Assembly (NCBI RefSeq): GCF_900108105.1
Contig: NZ_FNUR01000001.1
Location: forward strand, 1-64,000
Length of the DNA: 64,000 nucleotides
Reading direction: 5' to 3'
Source of the DNA: Butyrivibrio sp. Su6
GTDB lineage: Bacteria; Bacillota; Clostridia; Lachnospirales; Lachnospiraceae
The position numbers and the translations under genes were made by a program. Positions 48,551 to 56,279 of the stretch are shown here, piece after piece (within the stretch, counting starts at the first letter, position 1; each line of letters opens with the position of its first letter). The notes below the pieces were generated by a model. That model was not told the DNA's origin, searched no databases, and saw only the letters and a program-made list of their open reading frames with translations.

Positions 48551-49048
48551 ATGGCTGATGCATATAAGAATGATAAAAACTCTGATTATCCGTTAACCAA
48601 AATGAACTTCCTTGTCACAGTTAATAACATCGCAGGAACAGCAGCTTTCAGCGAGGTGACAGGAGTAGAGTCAACGGTAGAGCCAATCGAGTTCAGACAG
48701 GGTAATTCAGCTTCACTTGCACCGGTAAAGATTCCGGGACTTGTAAAGCACGGTAACGTTACTCTTAAGATGGGCTACATCATCAACAGCCCATTCAAGA
48801 CATGGATCCAGGAGTGTGTAAGTGAGACAAGAGGTCAGATTCCTCGTCAGAATGTGACTATTGAGCTCATTGACATAAATCCGGGAGCACCGGCTCAGCT
48901 TGTTACAGCTGCAACCGGAACAAGGCAGTGGACACTTACAAATGCCTGGGTAACCAAATACTCAGCACCTGATCTTGATGCAAAGACAAGTGATGTAGCA
49001 ATTGAGAGTGTTGAAATTGCCTATGAAGAACTTGTAATACCTAACTAA
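48551..49048 (+). CDS. Inner tube protein (gp19/Afp1-like)
   Basis: This 165-residue protein is recognised by the tail-tube pattern: YPLTKMNFLVTVNNIAGTAAFSEVTGVEST, IEFRQGNSASL, KIPGLVKHGNVTLKMGYI and the late WTLTNAWVTKYSAPDLDAKTSDVAIESVEIAYEEL region. Only short parts are quoted here. It builds the hexameric rings of the inner tube inside the sheath. The start follows AAAGAGAGG. A strong hairpin sits just behind its stop, as expected for a highly expressed structural gene. Confidence 0.95.
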   Translation: MADAYKNDKNSDYPLTKMNFLVTVNNIAGTAAFSEVTGVESTVEPIEFRQGNSASLAPVKIPGLVKHGNVTLKMGYIINSPFKTWIQECVSETRGQIPRQNVTIELIDINPGAPAQLVTAATGTRQWTLTNAWVTKYSAPDLDAKTSDVAIESVEIAYEELVIPN

Positions 49049-49057
49049 ATTCATGGA

Positions 49058-49083
49058 GGCAGGGGCCGCTTTTGGTCCCTGCC
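49058..49083 (+). promoter_or_regulatory. Stable intercistronic hairpin after the tube gene
   Basis: GGCAGGGGCC (49058-49067) pairs with GGTCCCTGCC (49074-49083; nine Watson-Crick pairs and one G-U), with a six-base loop. No T-run follows (AATAAACAC), so it is not a typical intrinsic terminator. It is more likely a 3'-end stabiliser or processing hairpin that raises sheath and tube yield relative to downstream baseplate genes. Confidence 0.6.
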
Positions 49084-49110
49084 AATAAACACATATAGAG
49101 GAGGCACATG

Positions 49111-49473
49111 ATGGAAACAGTATATGAATTCACACTCCCTAAGGGATATGTTGATGGAAATGGGGATGTTCACAGAAAAGGCAAGATGAGACTTGCAACA
49201 GCAGGTGATGAGATCACCGCTACAAGAGATCCGAGAGTCCTTGCCAATCCGTCCTATCTGACAATAGTTATTTTGAGTAAAGTCGTAACAGAAATAGAGG
49301 GACTTGATGCTGTGACGGCTACTTCGATCGAGAGGCTCTTTACTGCAGATCTTGCTTTTTTGCAGGATATGTATCAGAGGATAAATGATATAGAACCTCC
49401 TGTAATGCAGTGTGTATGCCCTGATTGCGGCAAGACCTTTGAGGTTCCATTAAATTTTACTCAAGAGGGCTAA
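49111..49473 (+). CDS. Tail-assembly-chaperone-like protein with Cys ribbon
   Basis: This protein is 120 residues from the ATG at 49111, six bases after AGGAGG (the ATG at 49108 is only three bases away). It is a small acidic protein found behind the tube gene, as phage tail-assembly proteins are. PKGYVDGNGDVHRKGKMRLA and DPRVLANPSYLTIVILSKVV match the family I know as 'phage tail assembly protein' in CIS loci. A C-terminal CVCPDCGKTFEVPL forms a partial zinc ribbon. Near its 3' end a canonical slippery heptamer (49452-49458) may permit a -1 shift into the following open frame. It likely assists tube or tail assembly. Confidence 0.65.
   Translation: METVYEFTLPKGYVDGNGDVHRKGKMRLATAGDEITATRDPRVLANPSYLTIVILSKVVTEIEGLDAVTATSIERLFTADLAFLQDMYQRINDIEPPVMQCVCPDCGKTFEVPLNFTQEG
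49452..49458 (+). promoter_or_regulatory. Candidate programmed -1 frameshift heptamer AAATTTT
   Basis: In the frame of the upstream gene the heptamer reads A AAT TTT, i.e. X XXY YYZ, the canonical -1 slippery pattern. It lies 13 bases before the 0-frame stop (49471-49473). A -1 slip continues without a stop from 49458 to 49673, giving a fusion of about 187 residues. GAGG at 49441-49444 could act as an upstream SD-like stimulator, and CTCTTTAAAGAG at 49494-49505 is a short palindrome downstream. Frameshifting itself is unproven. Confidence 0.45.
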
Positions 49474-49505
49474 GGCTTTATCCAAAGGACGAGCTCTTTA
49501 AAGAG

Positions 49506-49673
49506 ATGTCTTTTATCTCATACTACTTCCACTGGAGTGAAAAGGAAGTCCTTGAAATGGACCATTCAACGCGCCGAAGGTGGTGCAGTGAGATATCGGA
49601 GATAAATAAGAGTCTTAATCCCTCTAAGGAGAAAAAAGAAAAGAGTATTTTTGAACTTAAGGCTGACAGATAG
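49506..49673 (+). CDS. DUF6760-like small CIS protein (-1 frame of preceding gene)
   Basis: The first ATG gives 55 residues, ending at TAG 49671-49673. The -1 open frame has family residues upstream of that ATG: LRLYPKDELFKEMSFISYYF, followed by HWSEKEVLEMDHSTRRRW. This resembles the small DUF6760 family that follows the tail-assembly protein in other CIS loci ('YPLDRLYEEVAFIAYHFHW...DHRERRRW'). No ATG, GTG or TTG lies in frame between the slippery heptamer and 49506. Conserved residues before the ATG therefore favour either synthesis by -1 frameshifting from the upstream gene or non-canonical initiation. The usual short DUF6760 role is unknown. Confidence 0.6.
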   Translation: MSFISYYFHWSEKEVLEMDHSTRRRWCSEISEINKSLNPSKEKKEKSIFELKADR

Positions 49674-49685
49674 AGAGGTTAGTTA

Positions 49686-50837
49686 ATGGGTGTATTAGAT
49701 ACTATTGCTAAAGGCATAGATAACATAACAGGTAATAATAAAGCTGAATTTGATCCCATACCCAGTTTTAACTTTGTGCTGTGGGTTGAGGGTGTTTATT
49801 TTCTTCCCCTTAAATCTGTACATGTATTTACCAAGGAAAATGAGTTTGAATACATTCAGGAAGGCGGGGTCAATGACTATGTTCAGATGAAAAGAAAACC
49901 TGTGTCCAAGCCTTTTACATTTCAGGTTGAAAGATATGTAGATACGGGCTGGTCTAAGTTTTTGGACCCTTTGGCAAACGGTACCGAGATGATGCTTCCC
50001 ATGTCTCTTTTTGTATATAAATCCAATGCCAAGCAGGGCTTTGCCAGTGAAAAGAGCGCAGAGGCCTGGGCTTCGAGGTTCTATGTATTTACAGGCTGTG
50101 TTGTGACAGCAAAAGAGTACGGAGAACTGAATGCAGAAAAAAGCGGACTTTTAGTAGAAACAACGACCATAGCCTACAGAGAGCTAATGGTTGTAAATAA
50201 CCCTGTAGATGACTCCACGACGGATGGAAGATGGGATAAGTTTGACGATGACAGCGACTTTAAGAACAGCTTTGATCCGCTTACCTGGAGAGGGAAAGAT
50301 GGCAGATTCGGAAAGACCCTTGAGCATACAGACAGGGTAAAGGTTTCAAAGAATGATATAAATCAGGAGTTTGGCGCACAGACCCTAAACGGCGGAGAAC
50401 CAAGAGTTGAAGCTGACGGAACTATAAATGTATCTCCATATGCCATGCCGGATGATTTTGATGCTTCCAAGAAAACAATAAGTACTTCGCAGTTTGCACC
50501 AACAAGTCCAAATATTGTGACATCAAAAAATGATGTTCCTGAGAGGAAGATAAACGGAGAAAAACAGTCAAACGGAAAAGCTTTTGAGATGAAAGGTAAG
50601 GCGGATACGTCACCGGTTTCAGCTCATATTGCAGTTTCAAAACAGGATAAGGAAACCTGGAAGGTAAATGATCAGGTGGCACAAGGGGCCTTTGACATGA
50701 AAGATGTCGATTTAAAAAAGCCAAAGCCACATACAAAGAACGTAGCAACGTCGCCTGTTGATGGCTCAAAGCCGGTACCTGTTAAGTGGCCGCCCACAAG
50801 AAGAGCTCTTATGGCAGATATGTTATCCAAAAAGTAA
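49686..50837 (+). CDS. Second tube-like protein with long C-terminal extension
   Basis: This 383-residue protein has an N-terminal ~175 residues matching the tail-tube fold. IPSFNFVLWVEGVYFLPLKSV, EYIQEGGVNDYVQMKRKP, FTFQVERYVDTGW and ETTTIAYRELMVVNN lie in the same order as in the smaller tube protein. It is probably the specialised tube protein at the baseplate end (Afp5-like). Residues ~180-383 are polar and probably disordered, with Lys/Pro-rich phrases, and end in VKWPPTRRALMADMLSKK. The extension is unusual for a tube subunit and could anchor other parts. The ATG at 49686 follows AGAGAGG and lies 12 bases after the DUF6760-like stop. Confidence 0.75.
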   Translation: MGVLDTIAKGIDNITGNNKAEFDPIPSFNFVLWVEGVYFLPLKSVHVFTKENEFEYIQEGGVNDYVQMKRKPVSKPFTFQVERYVDTGWSKFLDPLANGTEMMLPMSLFVYKSNAKQGFASEKSAEAWASRFYVFTGCVVTAKEYGELNAEKSGLLVETTTIAYRELMVVNNPVDDSTTDGRWDKFDDDSDFKNSFDPLTWRGKDGRFGKTLEHTDRVKVSKNDINQEFGAQTLNGGEPRVEADGTINVSPYAMPDDFDASKKTISTSQFAPTSPNIVTSKNDVPERKINGEKQSNGKAFEMKGKADTSPVSAHIAVSKQDKETWKVNDQVAQGAFDMKDVDLKKPKPHTKNVATSPVDGSKPVPVKWPPTRRALMADMLSKK

Positions 50838-50871
50838 AGCAAAAAGATCTAATGAGGGGAAGCAAAGGTAA

Positions 50872-52743
50872 ATGCTTAAATTACTCGCACCAATTGAAAT
50901 AACTGCAAAGACTACAATTGTAAATGATAATGAAAGCTTTACTCACAGCATTATGGCAGGCTATGACCTGATGAAGACAAGGATTGAGAAGACAGATCTT
51001 TTGCATGTGGTAAATACTCCTCCTGAAGTGTACATAGCAGAAGGGAATGGCTTTACCAGTATTCTTAACCAGAATAGTTCCAATCAGGTCAATTATGAAA
51101 AGATAGAGATAATAAATAATCTCATGAACAGCATAGTAAACAGCGCAAGTGTGGATCTTACTTACCAGATGAGGACCTTTGTGACAGATGCGCTCTACAA
51201 GCTTGGAATCCGGGATGACAGAAAATTCATGAAGAGCTTTTATGAGATTGTTAATGAGTACAAGGAAAAGAACAAGCTCATTGATATGTTTTTTTCTGAT
51301 AATACAGAAGTAGAAAATATAAGAAATGCTCTGACTGAGCTTATAAATAACAGGGAGTCCCAGGACAACAGAAGGTTTGAGAAAACTGAGAATTTAAATC
51401 TTTACGAATCAATTTTTAACAGGCTTCAGACAGGGGCAATTTACCAGATAGTTTCAAACTTTGCACATACTCAGGAGACGAATCAGATAAGTGCAGAGGA
51501 GTTTTTAGTTTCAGAGCAGAATAATACAGCTCTTAACATGCTTATAAACAATATTGCTCAAAGTGCTGAGTTTAAAAGTCCCGAGATCATTTATAACTAT
51601 GAAAATGAATATGAGCAGGAATACGCTGAAGGAAATGTTACCAATGAGCAAAACAGTAGCCTTGTAACTTCTGCAGTATTTCTTGATATGATAAGAAACC
51701 TTTATAACACAGGTTATGACAGATTCAGTTCAAACAGTAACACTTACTATGATTTTACAAGTACTATCTACAATTCATCCAATAACACATTTCACAGGCT
51801 CTACAATGAGACCTTTGTGGACAGGACAAGTAACAGACTTGTAGAGGAGTATGAAAATACCAATAAGGCAGAAATCGTAAATACTTACGAAGATAAGTCA
51901 CAGATGAGCAGTGATGAGGTGCTTGTATCAGTACTTAATGAGATAAATATACAGAATGAAGAAAGACGTAAACAGTACACTCAGCTTATAAATCAGATAG
52001 AGAGAAAGTATAAAAACAAAAAGAAAAAGTTAAGCTTCAAAGAGACAATAAAAGATGCAAAGCTAGCCCTGAATGACAAGGACAGACTCATAGAAAAGCT
52101 TGAAGAGAGGGAGGAAGAGAGCGCTCTTCTCGATGATCAGATGAGGAAAGAAATCGAGCTTATTTTCCCTGATGAAGCAGGAAAGATATTTGAGACTGTT
52201 GCTAACTACTATAAAAACACTACAGAGGCGGGCGTATCTCAGATGACACAGCAGAGCATCAGTATGCTGATAAGCAATATCGAAGAAGTACGTCACCTTA
52301 ACGAGGCAAGCTACCAGCAAAACGTTGAGATAAAAAATGAGATCAGCGAAGGGGCAAAGATAGTACACAACATCATTGAAAATGGTCCTGAGAATACAAG
52401 GACAGTTGAGACTGTAAGGGAAAATGTACCAAAGATTGAGAAGGTTCACAGAAAGAGCGAGACCATTTCCAGTGAAGATATAGAAGAGACACTAAATCAG
52501 TACAGAAGAAATATTACAAGAGAAATAAAAAATGAGGTGAAGCAGGAAACAGAGAGTATTCAGAATACCACTACAAACAAGGTAATAAATACCATAAACA
52601 CAACGAAACAGGAAATAGAAACTCCTGATATCCGCAGGATGGTACAGGAGGGAGTTAACGCTTCGCTGGGAACCATAAGCGATAAGGTATACACGAAAAT
52701 AGAAAGGCGACTTGCGAGCGAGAAAAGTAGACGAGGTTACTGA
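50872..52743 (+). CDS. Helical CIS-operon protein, possible tape measure or scaffold
   Basis: This 623-residue protein has no recognised domain. It is Asn/Glu/Gln/Tyr-rich and predominantly helical. Residues ~360-450 are strongly charged coiled coil (KYKNKKKKLSFKETIKDAKL, KLEEREEESALLDDQMRKE), and the C-terminus (~530-623) is also helical. The sequence lacks the hydrophobic stretches typical of phage tape measures. It sits between the second tube gene and the CIS_tube proteins, where a length-determining or baseplate-core protein could be encoded, and no other tape-measure candidate was recognised. The stop precedes the next ATG by two bases. Confidence 0.4.
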   Translation: MLKLLAPIEITAKTTIVNDNESFTHSIMAGYDLMKTRIEKTDLLHVVNTPPEVYIAEGNGFTSILNQNSSNQVNYEKIEIINNLMNSIVNSASVDLTYQMRTFVTDALYKLGIRDDRKFMKSFYEIVNEYKEKNKLIDMFFSDNTEVENIRNALTELINNRESQDNRRFEKTENLNLYESIFNRLQTGAIYQIVSNFAHTQETNQISAEEFLVSEQNNTALNMLINNIAQSAEFKSPEIIYNYENEYEQEYAEGNVTNEQNSSLVTSAVFLDMIRNLYNTGYDRFSSNSNTYYDFTSTIYNSSNNTFHRLYNETFVDRTSNRLVEEYENTNKAEIVNTYEDKSQMSSDEVLVSVLNEINIQNEERRKQYTQLINQIERKYKNKKKKLSFKETIKDAKLALNDKDRLIEKLEEREEESALLDDQMRKEIELIFPDEAGKIFETVANYYKNTTEAGVSQMTQQSISMLISNIEEVRHLNEASYQQNVEIKNEISEGAKIVHNIIENGPENTRTVETVRENVPKIEKVHRKSETISSEDIEETLNQYRRNITREIKNEVKQETESIQNTTTNKVINTINTTKQEIETPDIRRMVQEGVNASLGTISDKVYTKIERRLASEKSRRGY

Positions 52744-52745
52744 TC

Positions 52746-53684
52746 ATGGGTTTTGCAGATTTTATAGGCAGTGCGGCGAGCTCAGTTGGCAACTTTATAA
52801 AAGACAATACTTCTACAAAGAAGGCAATCCTGTGTATGGTAAATCCTTCTCTGGCCAATGAGTACAACACTTTTTCCATAGGACCTGTAAAGCAGCAAAA
52901 CAATGTAAAGCTCTTTGAGCTTGCTGAAAAGGCCAATGAAAAGGAAAAAGAGCTTTTGGCAAATGCAGAAAGCGCTTTAAAGATATCCGATGTGGCCGGG
53001 AAGCTGCCAGGTTTTCTAAAAAAAAGTGATACTTTTGTGGAGTTCGAGGTTCAATATAATCCCAATTCCCTCAGGTTTGAGGCAACTGCAGGAGAACAGG
53101 TCTATATTCAGAACACTCAGAAATCAGCCTATGCAGATGAGCTTAAAAAGATCAATTCAAAGACCACCATATCACTTGATTTTCAGCTTGTTTTTGATGA
53201 CCTTCAGATAGGCGATGCCTTTTCACTGGATACAGGAAGTCTTATATCCAATACAGCAGCAGAAAAGGTAAAGGATCTTACCAAGGTAGTTCAGGGCAAG
53301 AGCACTAAGCATACGGTGCAGCCCCAGATGGATATGCTGGTGGCAGCCATAGCAAGAGCATCTACAAGGCAGGTTATCTTTTTCTGGTCCAATATGAGCT
53401 TTAGAGGCGAGATCACAATTGTAAATGCCAGATATACCATGTTTAACACCAAGGGTAATCCTATAAGGGGCGTCATTGACTGCAGAATCGTCCAGAATGC
53501 CGAGATGGCGGAACTTAAATATGATGACAAATACTGGAATAAAAAATTTGAGAAGGTGTTTAAAGAGGGGAGCCCTCTGTCAGCTTCAGCGTTAAATGAT
53601 GGTGGAGAGATGATGAAGAAGGCTCAAAAAGCTACAAAATTAAGCTCCGGTAATTTTTTCAATAACAATTTCTTTAGCTTTTAA
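52746..53684 (+). CDS. CIS tube/LysM-type baseplate protein 1 (Afp7-like)
   Basis: This 312-residue protein matches the CIS_tube family (N-terminal domain of Afp7/Pvc7, related to T4 gp53/gp54-type baseplate proteins). The phrases FVEFEVQYNPNSLRFEATAG, TTISLDFQLVFD, a late RQVIFFWSNMSFRGEI and INARYTMFNTKGNPIRGVI-like segment are diagnostic. No LysM motif is evident at the C-terminus, so it is the short form. A Ser/Gly-rich N-terminal helix precedes the core. It probably links tube and hub. The ATG at 52746 is two bases after the upstream stop. A paralogue follows immediately. Confidence 0.8.
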   Translation: MGFADFIGSAASSVGNFIKDNTSTKKAILCMVNPSLANEYNTFSIGPVKQQNNVKLFELAEKANEKEKELLANAESALKISDVAGKLPGFLKKSDTFVEFEVQYNPNSLRFEATAGEQVYIQNTQKSAYADELKKINSKTTISLDFQLVFDDLQIGDAFSLDTGSLISNTAAEKVKDLTKVVQGKSTKHTVQPQMDMLVAAIARASTRQVIFFWSNMSFRGEITIVNARYTMFNTKGNPIRGVIDCRIVQNAEMAELKYDDKYWNKKFEKVFKEGSPLSASALNDGGEMMKKAQKATKLSSGNFFNNNFFSF

Positions 53685-53705
53685 GATTTTTGTAAGGAGA
53701 TGCCT

Positions 53706-54608
53706 ATGGGTTTGGGAAGTTTGCTTTCAAATGCTGGAAGCGCCATAGTTGATTCACTTGAAGATATAGCGGGTTTTAATGAGAAAGCCATTATAGAGAT
53801 CACAGATATAAGTGACCGCAATCTAAAGCAGGAGGAACTGGAGAAATATAAGACCGGTTCTATGAATACAGGCTTTAGCAGCAGCTTTGCGGCCAATTAT
53901 ATTCAGTCTGACATTATGAGCAATGTATCTTCCGTACAGGGAAAACTATCTCAGATGGCAGGAGATGTTTTGGGGCTGTCAGATGAACAGCAGATAGCAT
54001 CGTATCTGAGCGCTGCAAAGAGCAGGCAGTTTGTTGTTATGTTCAATCCCAGCGAGATATCTCTTTCAGCTCATGGTGGCGGCCAGTTTCCAAGTGAAAT
54101 TTTTGAAGATTCACCCACAAAGAACACAGATCTTAGAAGCTCATCAATCCTTCCTGCAAAGGCAAGAGTTGAGTTTTCTGTCAGACTTCTTTTTGACAGG
54201 ACAGATATAAGGGAAGCATTTATGGCAGATAAGGCAACTCTTTCAGGTTCAGGAATTGTTAAAGAAGGAATAAGTCTGGTTAAGAAGGCAGCAGGTAAGA
54301 AGAATGAGACTTCGGTTCAGAAGGAAGTGGAGGCCTTTATAGGAGCCATTAGAAACCCTAATACGAGACTTATCTCTTTTAACTGGGGAGATATGTGCTA
54401 TGAGGGAATATTATCAAGAGTAAATGCTGATTACACCATGTTCAATATGAATGGTGAGCCATGCAGAGCCTTTGTGACAATAAGGATACTGTGCGTATCT
54501 GACAGGTATAAAGAGTCTGCTAGCGTCTTTGGTCAGAGATATGAAAAGTACTGGGGCAAAGATGATTCTGTATCAGCTGTGGCAGGAGCTATCAGCAGCA
54601 TATTATAG
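53706..54608 (+). CDS. CIS tube/LysM-type baseplate protein 2 (Afp7-like paralogue)
   Basis: This protein is 300 residues from the ATG at 53706, six bases after AAGGAG; the ATG at 53700 abuts that site. It has the same family pattern as the preceding gene: QFVVMFNPSEISLSAHGGGQ, ARVEFSVRLLFDRTDIREAF, IRNPNTRLISFNWGDMCYEG and VNADYTMFNMNGEPCRAFV. The C-terminal region is short and has no clear LysM. Two successive copies suggest specialised rings at the baseplate-tube junction, as CIS baseplates sometimes have. It is 14 bases before the hub gene. Confidence 0.8.
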   Translation: MGLGSLLSNAGSAIVDSLEDIAGFNEKAIIEITDISDRNLKQEELEKYKTGSMNTGFSSSFAANYIQSDIMSNVSSVQGKLSQMAGDVLGLSDEQQIASYLSAAKSRQFVVMFNPSEISLSAHGGGQFPSEIFEDSPTKNTDLRSSSILPAKARVEFSVRLLFDRTDIREAFMADKATLSGSGIVKEGISLVKKAAGKKNETSVQKEVEAFIGAIRNPNTRLISFNWGDMCYEGILSRVNADYTMFNMNGEPCRAFVTIRILCVSDRYKESASVFGQRYEKYWGKDDSVSAVAGAISSIL

Positions 54609-54622
54609 GGGGTTACTTAGGG

Positions 54623-56248
54623 TTGGCTACTTATAACTACAAAGATCTGTTTGATAAGTACGAGTCTTTTTATGATTCCATATACTATGTGTACGTAGGG
54701 GACAGGGATATTGTCAATTCCAAAAAGAGCATTTATACGATCGATGATCTTTATGTGGAGCTTTCCTGTGAATATAAGGCTAATATTGCGACTTTTACCA
54801 TAATCGGAGCTTTTGATGAGGAAGGCAAATCCTTTGCAGTAGATGAAGCCAAAAAATATATCATGCTCGGTTCTTCTGTGAAGATTGAAATGGGGCATGG
54901 AACTTCTGTAAGAGAGGTATTTAGAGGGTATATAGCAAGAGTTGCCTTTAATTATGACAAGGATTCAGCCAGAGCTCCGGGAATAGCTATTACGGCCATG
55001 GATGTGAAGGGCATCATGATGGTCAACTGTTATTCAAAGAGATTATCGGCCAAGTACTATTCTGATGCGGTGCAGGAAATATTTAATTCCATGACTTACC
55101 AGTCTCTTATTACCAGTCAGATAGTTACTTCCTATGAAGTTTCGGCAACTCCTGATAAGTCCATGATCCCGGGCACGGGAGCCCTTGGTGGGGCAGCAGG
55201 CGGCCTTGGATCTATGGCAGGTGGTCTTGGCGGCGCGGTAGGAGGACTTAGTTCCGTAACAGATAGTCTTGGATCTATGGCGACAGGAGCACTGGGGTCA
55301 GTTGCCCAGGGAGCTGTCAGTTCAGTAACAGGAAATCTTGGGAGTTCTGCGCAGGAAGCTCTTTCTGGGGCAACAGGTGCAATCGGAACAGCGGGCGATT
55401 TAACTGATGCAGCAGGAAGCCTTAGTTCTGTGGCGGGAAGTCTTTCAAGCGGATCTATACCGGGAGCAGGAAGTCTTCCAACTTCGGGGTTATCAAGCGC
55501 CACAGGAGCTGCGAGTGCCGCAGGTGCGGTTATACCTGACCTTCCAAATGACAGAATAGAGATGAACTGTGAGAGCGACTATGACTTTATTGTAAAAGCT
55601 GCAAAGAGGTTTAATTATGAGTTCTTTTCACTTGGTGGTTATGTGTATTTCAGAAAGGCCAAGGAAAATGCAGCTGTACTTATGGAGATAAATCCATCCT
55701 GCGTTATCTATTCCTACAATATCGAATATGATCTGACAGGGATAGTAGGAGCAGTTGAAGTAAGAGGAATAGATGCAGCAAAAGGCAGCGTTATCACTGC
55801 CAAAAGGAAAAACAGCAACAAGCTCTCGCTCGGAAGCAAGGCAAAATCTCTTGTTTCAAAGCAGACCAAGGTCTATTTTGATCCAAGTGCTGATACAAAA
55901 GAAAGTGCGGATCAAAAGGCTGAGTCTTTGATGGAGAGCATATCCTACAGGCTGGCTAGCCTGGAGATGGAAATAGCGGGACTCCCGGAGATAATACCTG
56001 GAAGTTACATCCAGATAAGCGGTATAGGAAGTGCAATTTCAAATACATATTACATCACAGAGACCGCGCACTATATAAATCATGAAGGAACCTACATTAC
56101 AAAAATCATAGGAAAAGCGGCCACAATTGCTGATGGCAACAGCCCGCTCGGCGGTATAGGCGGACTTGGAGCGGCATCTTCAATTGCGGGCAGTATAGGA
56201 AGCGGCCTTGGAGATATAGGTAGTATGGCAGGCAGTTTACCATTCTGA
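54623..56248 (+). CDS. Hub protein (gp27-like) with Gly/Ala/Ser-rich insertion
   Basis: This 541-residue protein starts at TTG 54623, followed by MATYNYKDLFDKY. Its N-terminal region (LYVELSCEYKANIATFTIIG, VRTSVREVFRGYIARVAFNY-like) and later VKAAKRFNYEFFSLGGYVYF, VEVRGIDAAKGSVI and GSYIQISGIGSAISNTYYIT fit the gp27/hub fold. Residues ~178-305 are an insertion of Gly/Ala/Ser repeats (GGLGSMAGGLGGAVGGL and similar). The C-terminus is also Gly/Ser-rich. The spike is a separate gene downstream, so the hub and spike are split rather than fused as in VgrG. The weak leader and TTG start may limit its expression. Confidence 0.75.
   Translation: MATYNYKDLFDKYESFYDSIYYVYVGDRDIVNSKKSIYTIDDLYVELSCEYKANIATFTIIGAFDEEGKSFAVDEAKKYIMLGSSVKIEMGHGTSVREVFRGYIARVAFNYDKDSARAPGIAITAMDVKGIMMVNCYSKRLSAKYYSDAVQEIFNSMTYQSLITSQIVTSYEVSATPDKSMIPGTGALGGAAGGLGSMAGGLGGAVGGLSSVTDSLGSMATGALGSVAQGAVSSVTGNLGSSAQEALSGATGAIGTAGDLTDAAGSLSSVAGSLSSGSIPGAGSLPTSGLSSATGAASAAGAVIPDLPNDRIEMNCESDYDFIVKAAKRFNYEFFSLGGYVYFRKAKENAAVLMEINPSCVIYSYNIEYDLTGIVGAVEVRGIDAAKGSVITAKRKNSNKLSLGSKAKSLVSKQTKVYFDPSADTKESADQKAESLMESISYRLASLEMEIAGLPEIIPGSYIQISGIGSAISNTYYITETAHYINHEGTYITKIIGKAATIADGNSPLGGIGGLGAASSIAGSIGSGLGDIGSMAGSLPF
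55165..55545 (+). repeat. Gly/Ala/Ser-rich repetitive insertion within the hub gene
   Basis: This stretch encodes repeated Gly-Gly-Leu-Gly-Ser/Ala units interrupted by Ser-Val-Thr segments. It is flanked by hub-like sequence on both sides, so it is an insertion, not an end extension. DNA is locally GC-richer than its neighbours. It may have expanded by slippage and may form a flexible loop on the hub. Confidence 0.6.
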
Positions 56249-56279
56249 CAAAAACTATTTTTGGCAAGGAGGAGCAAAA

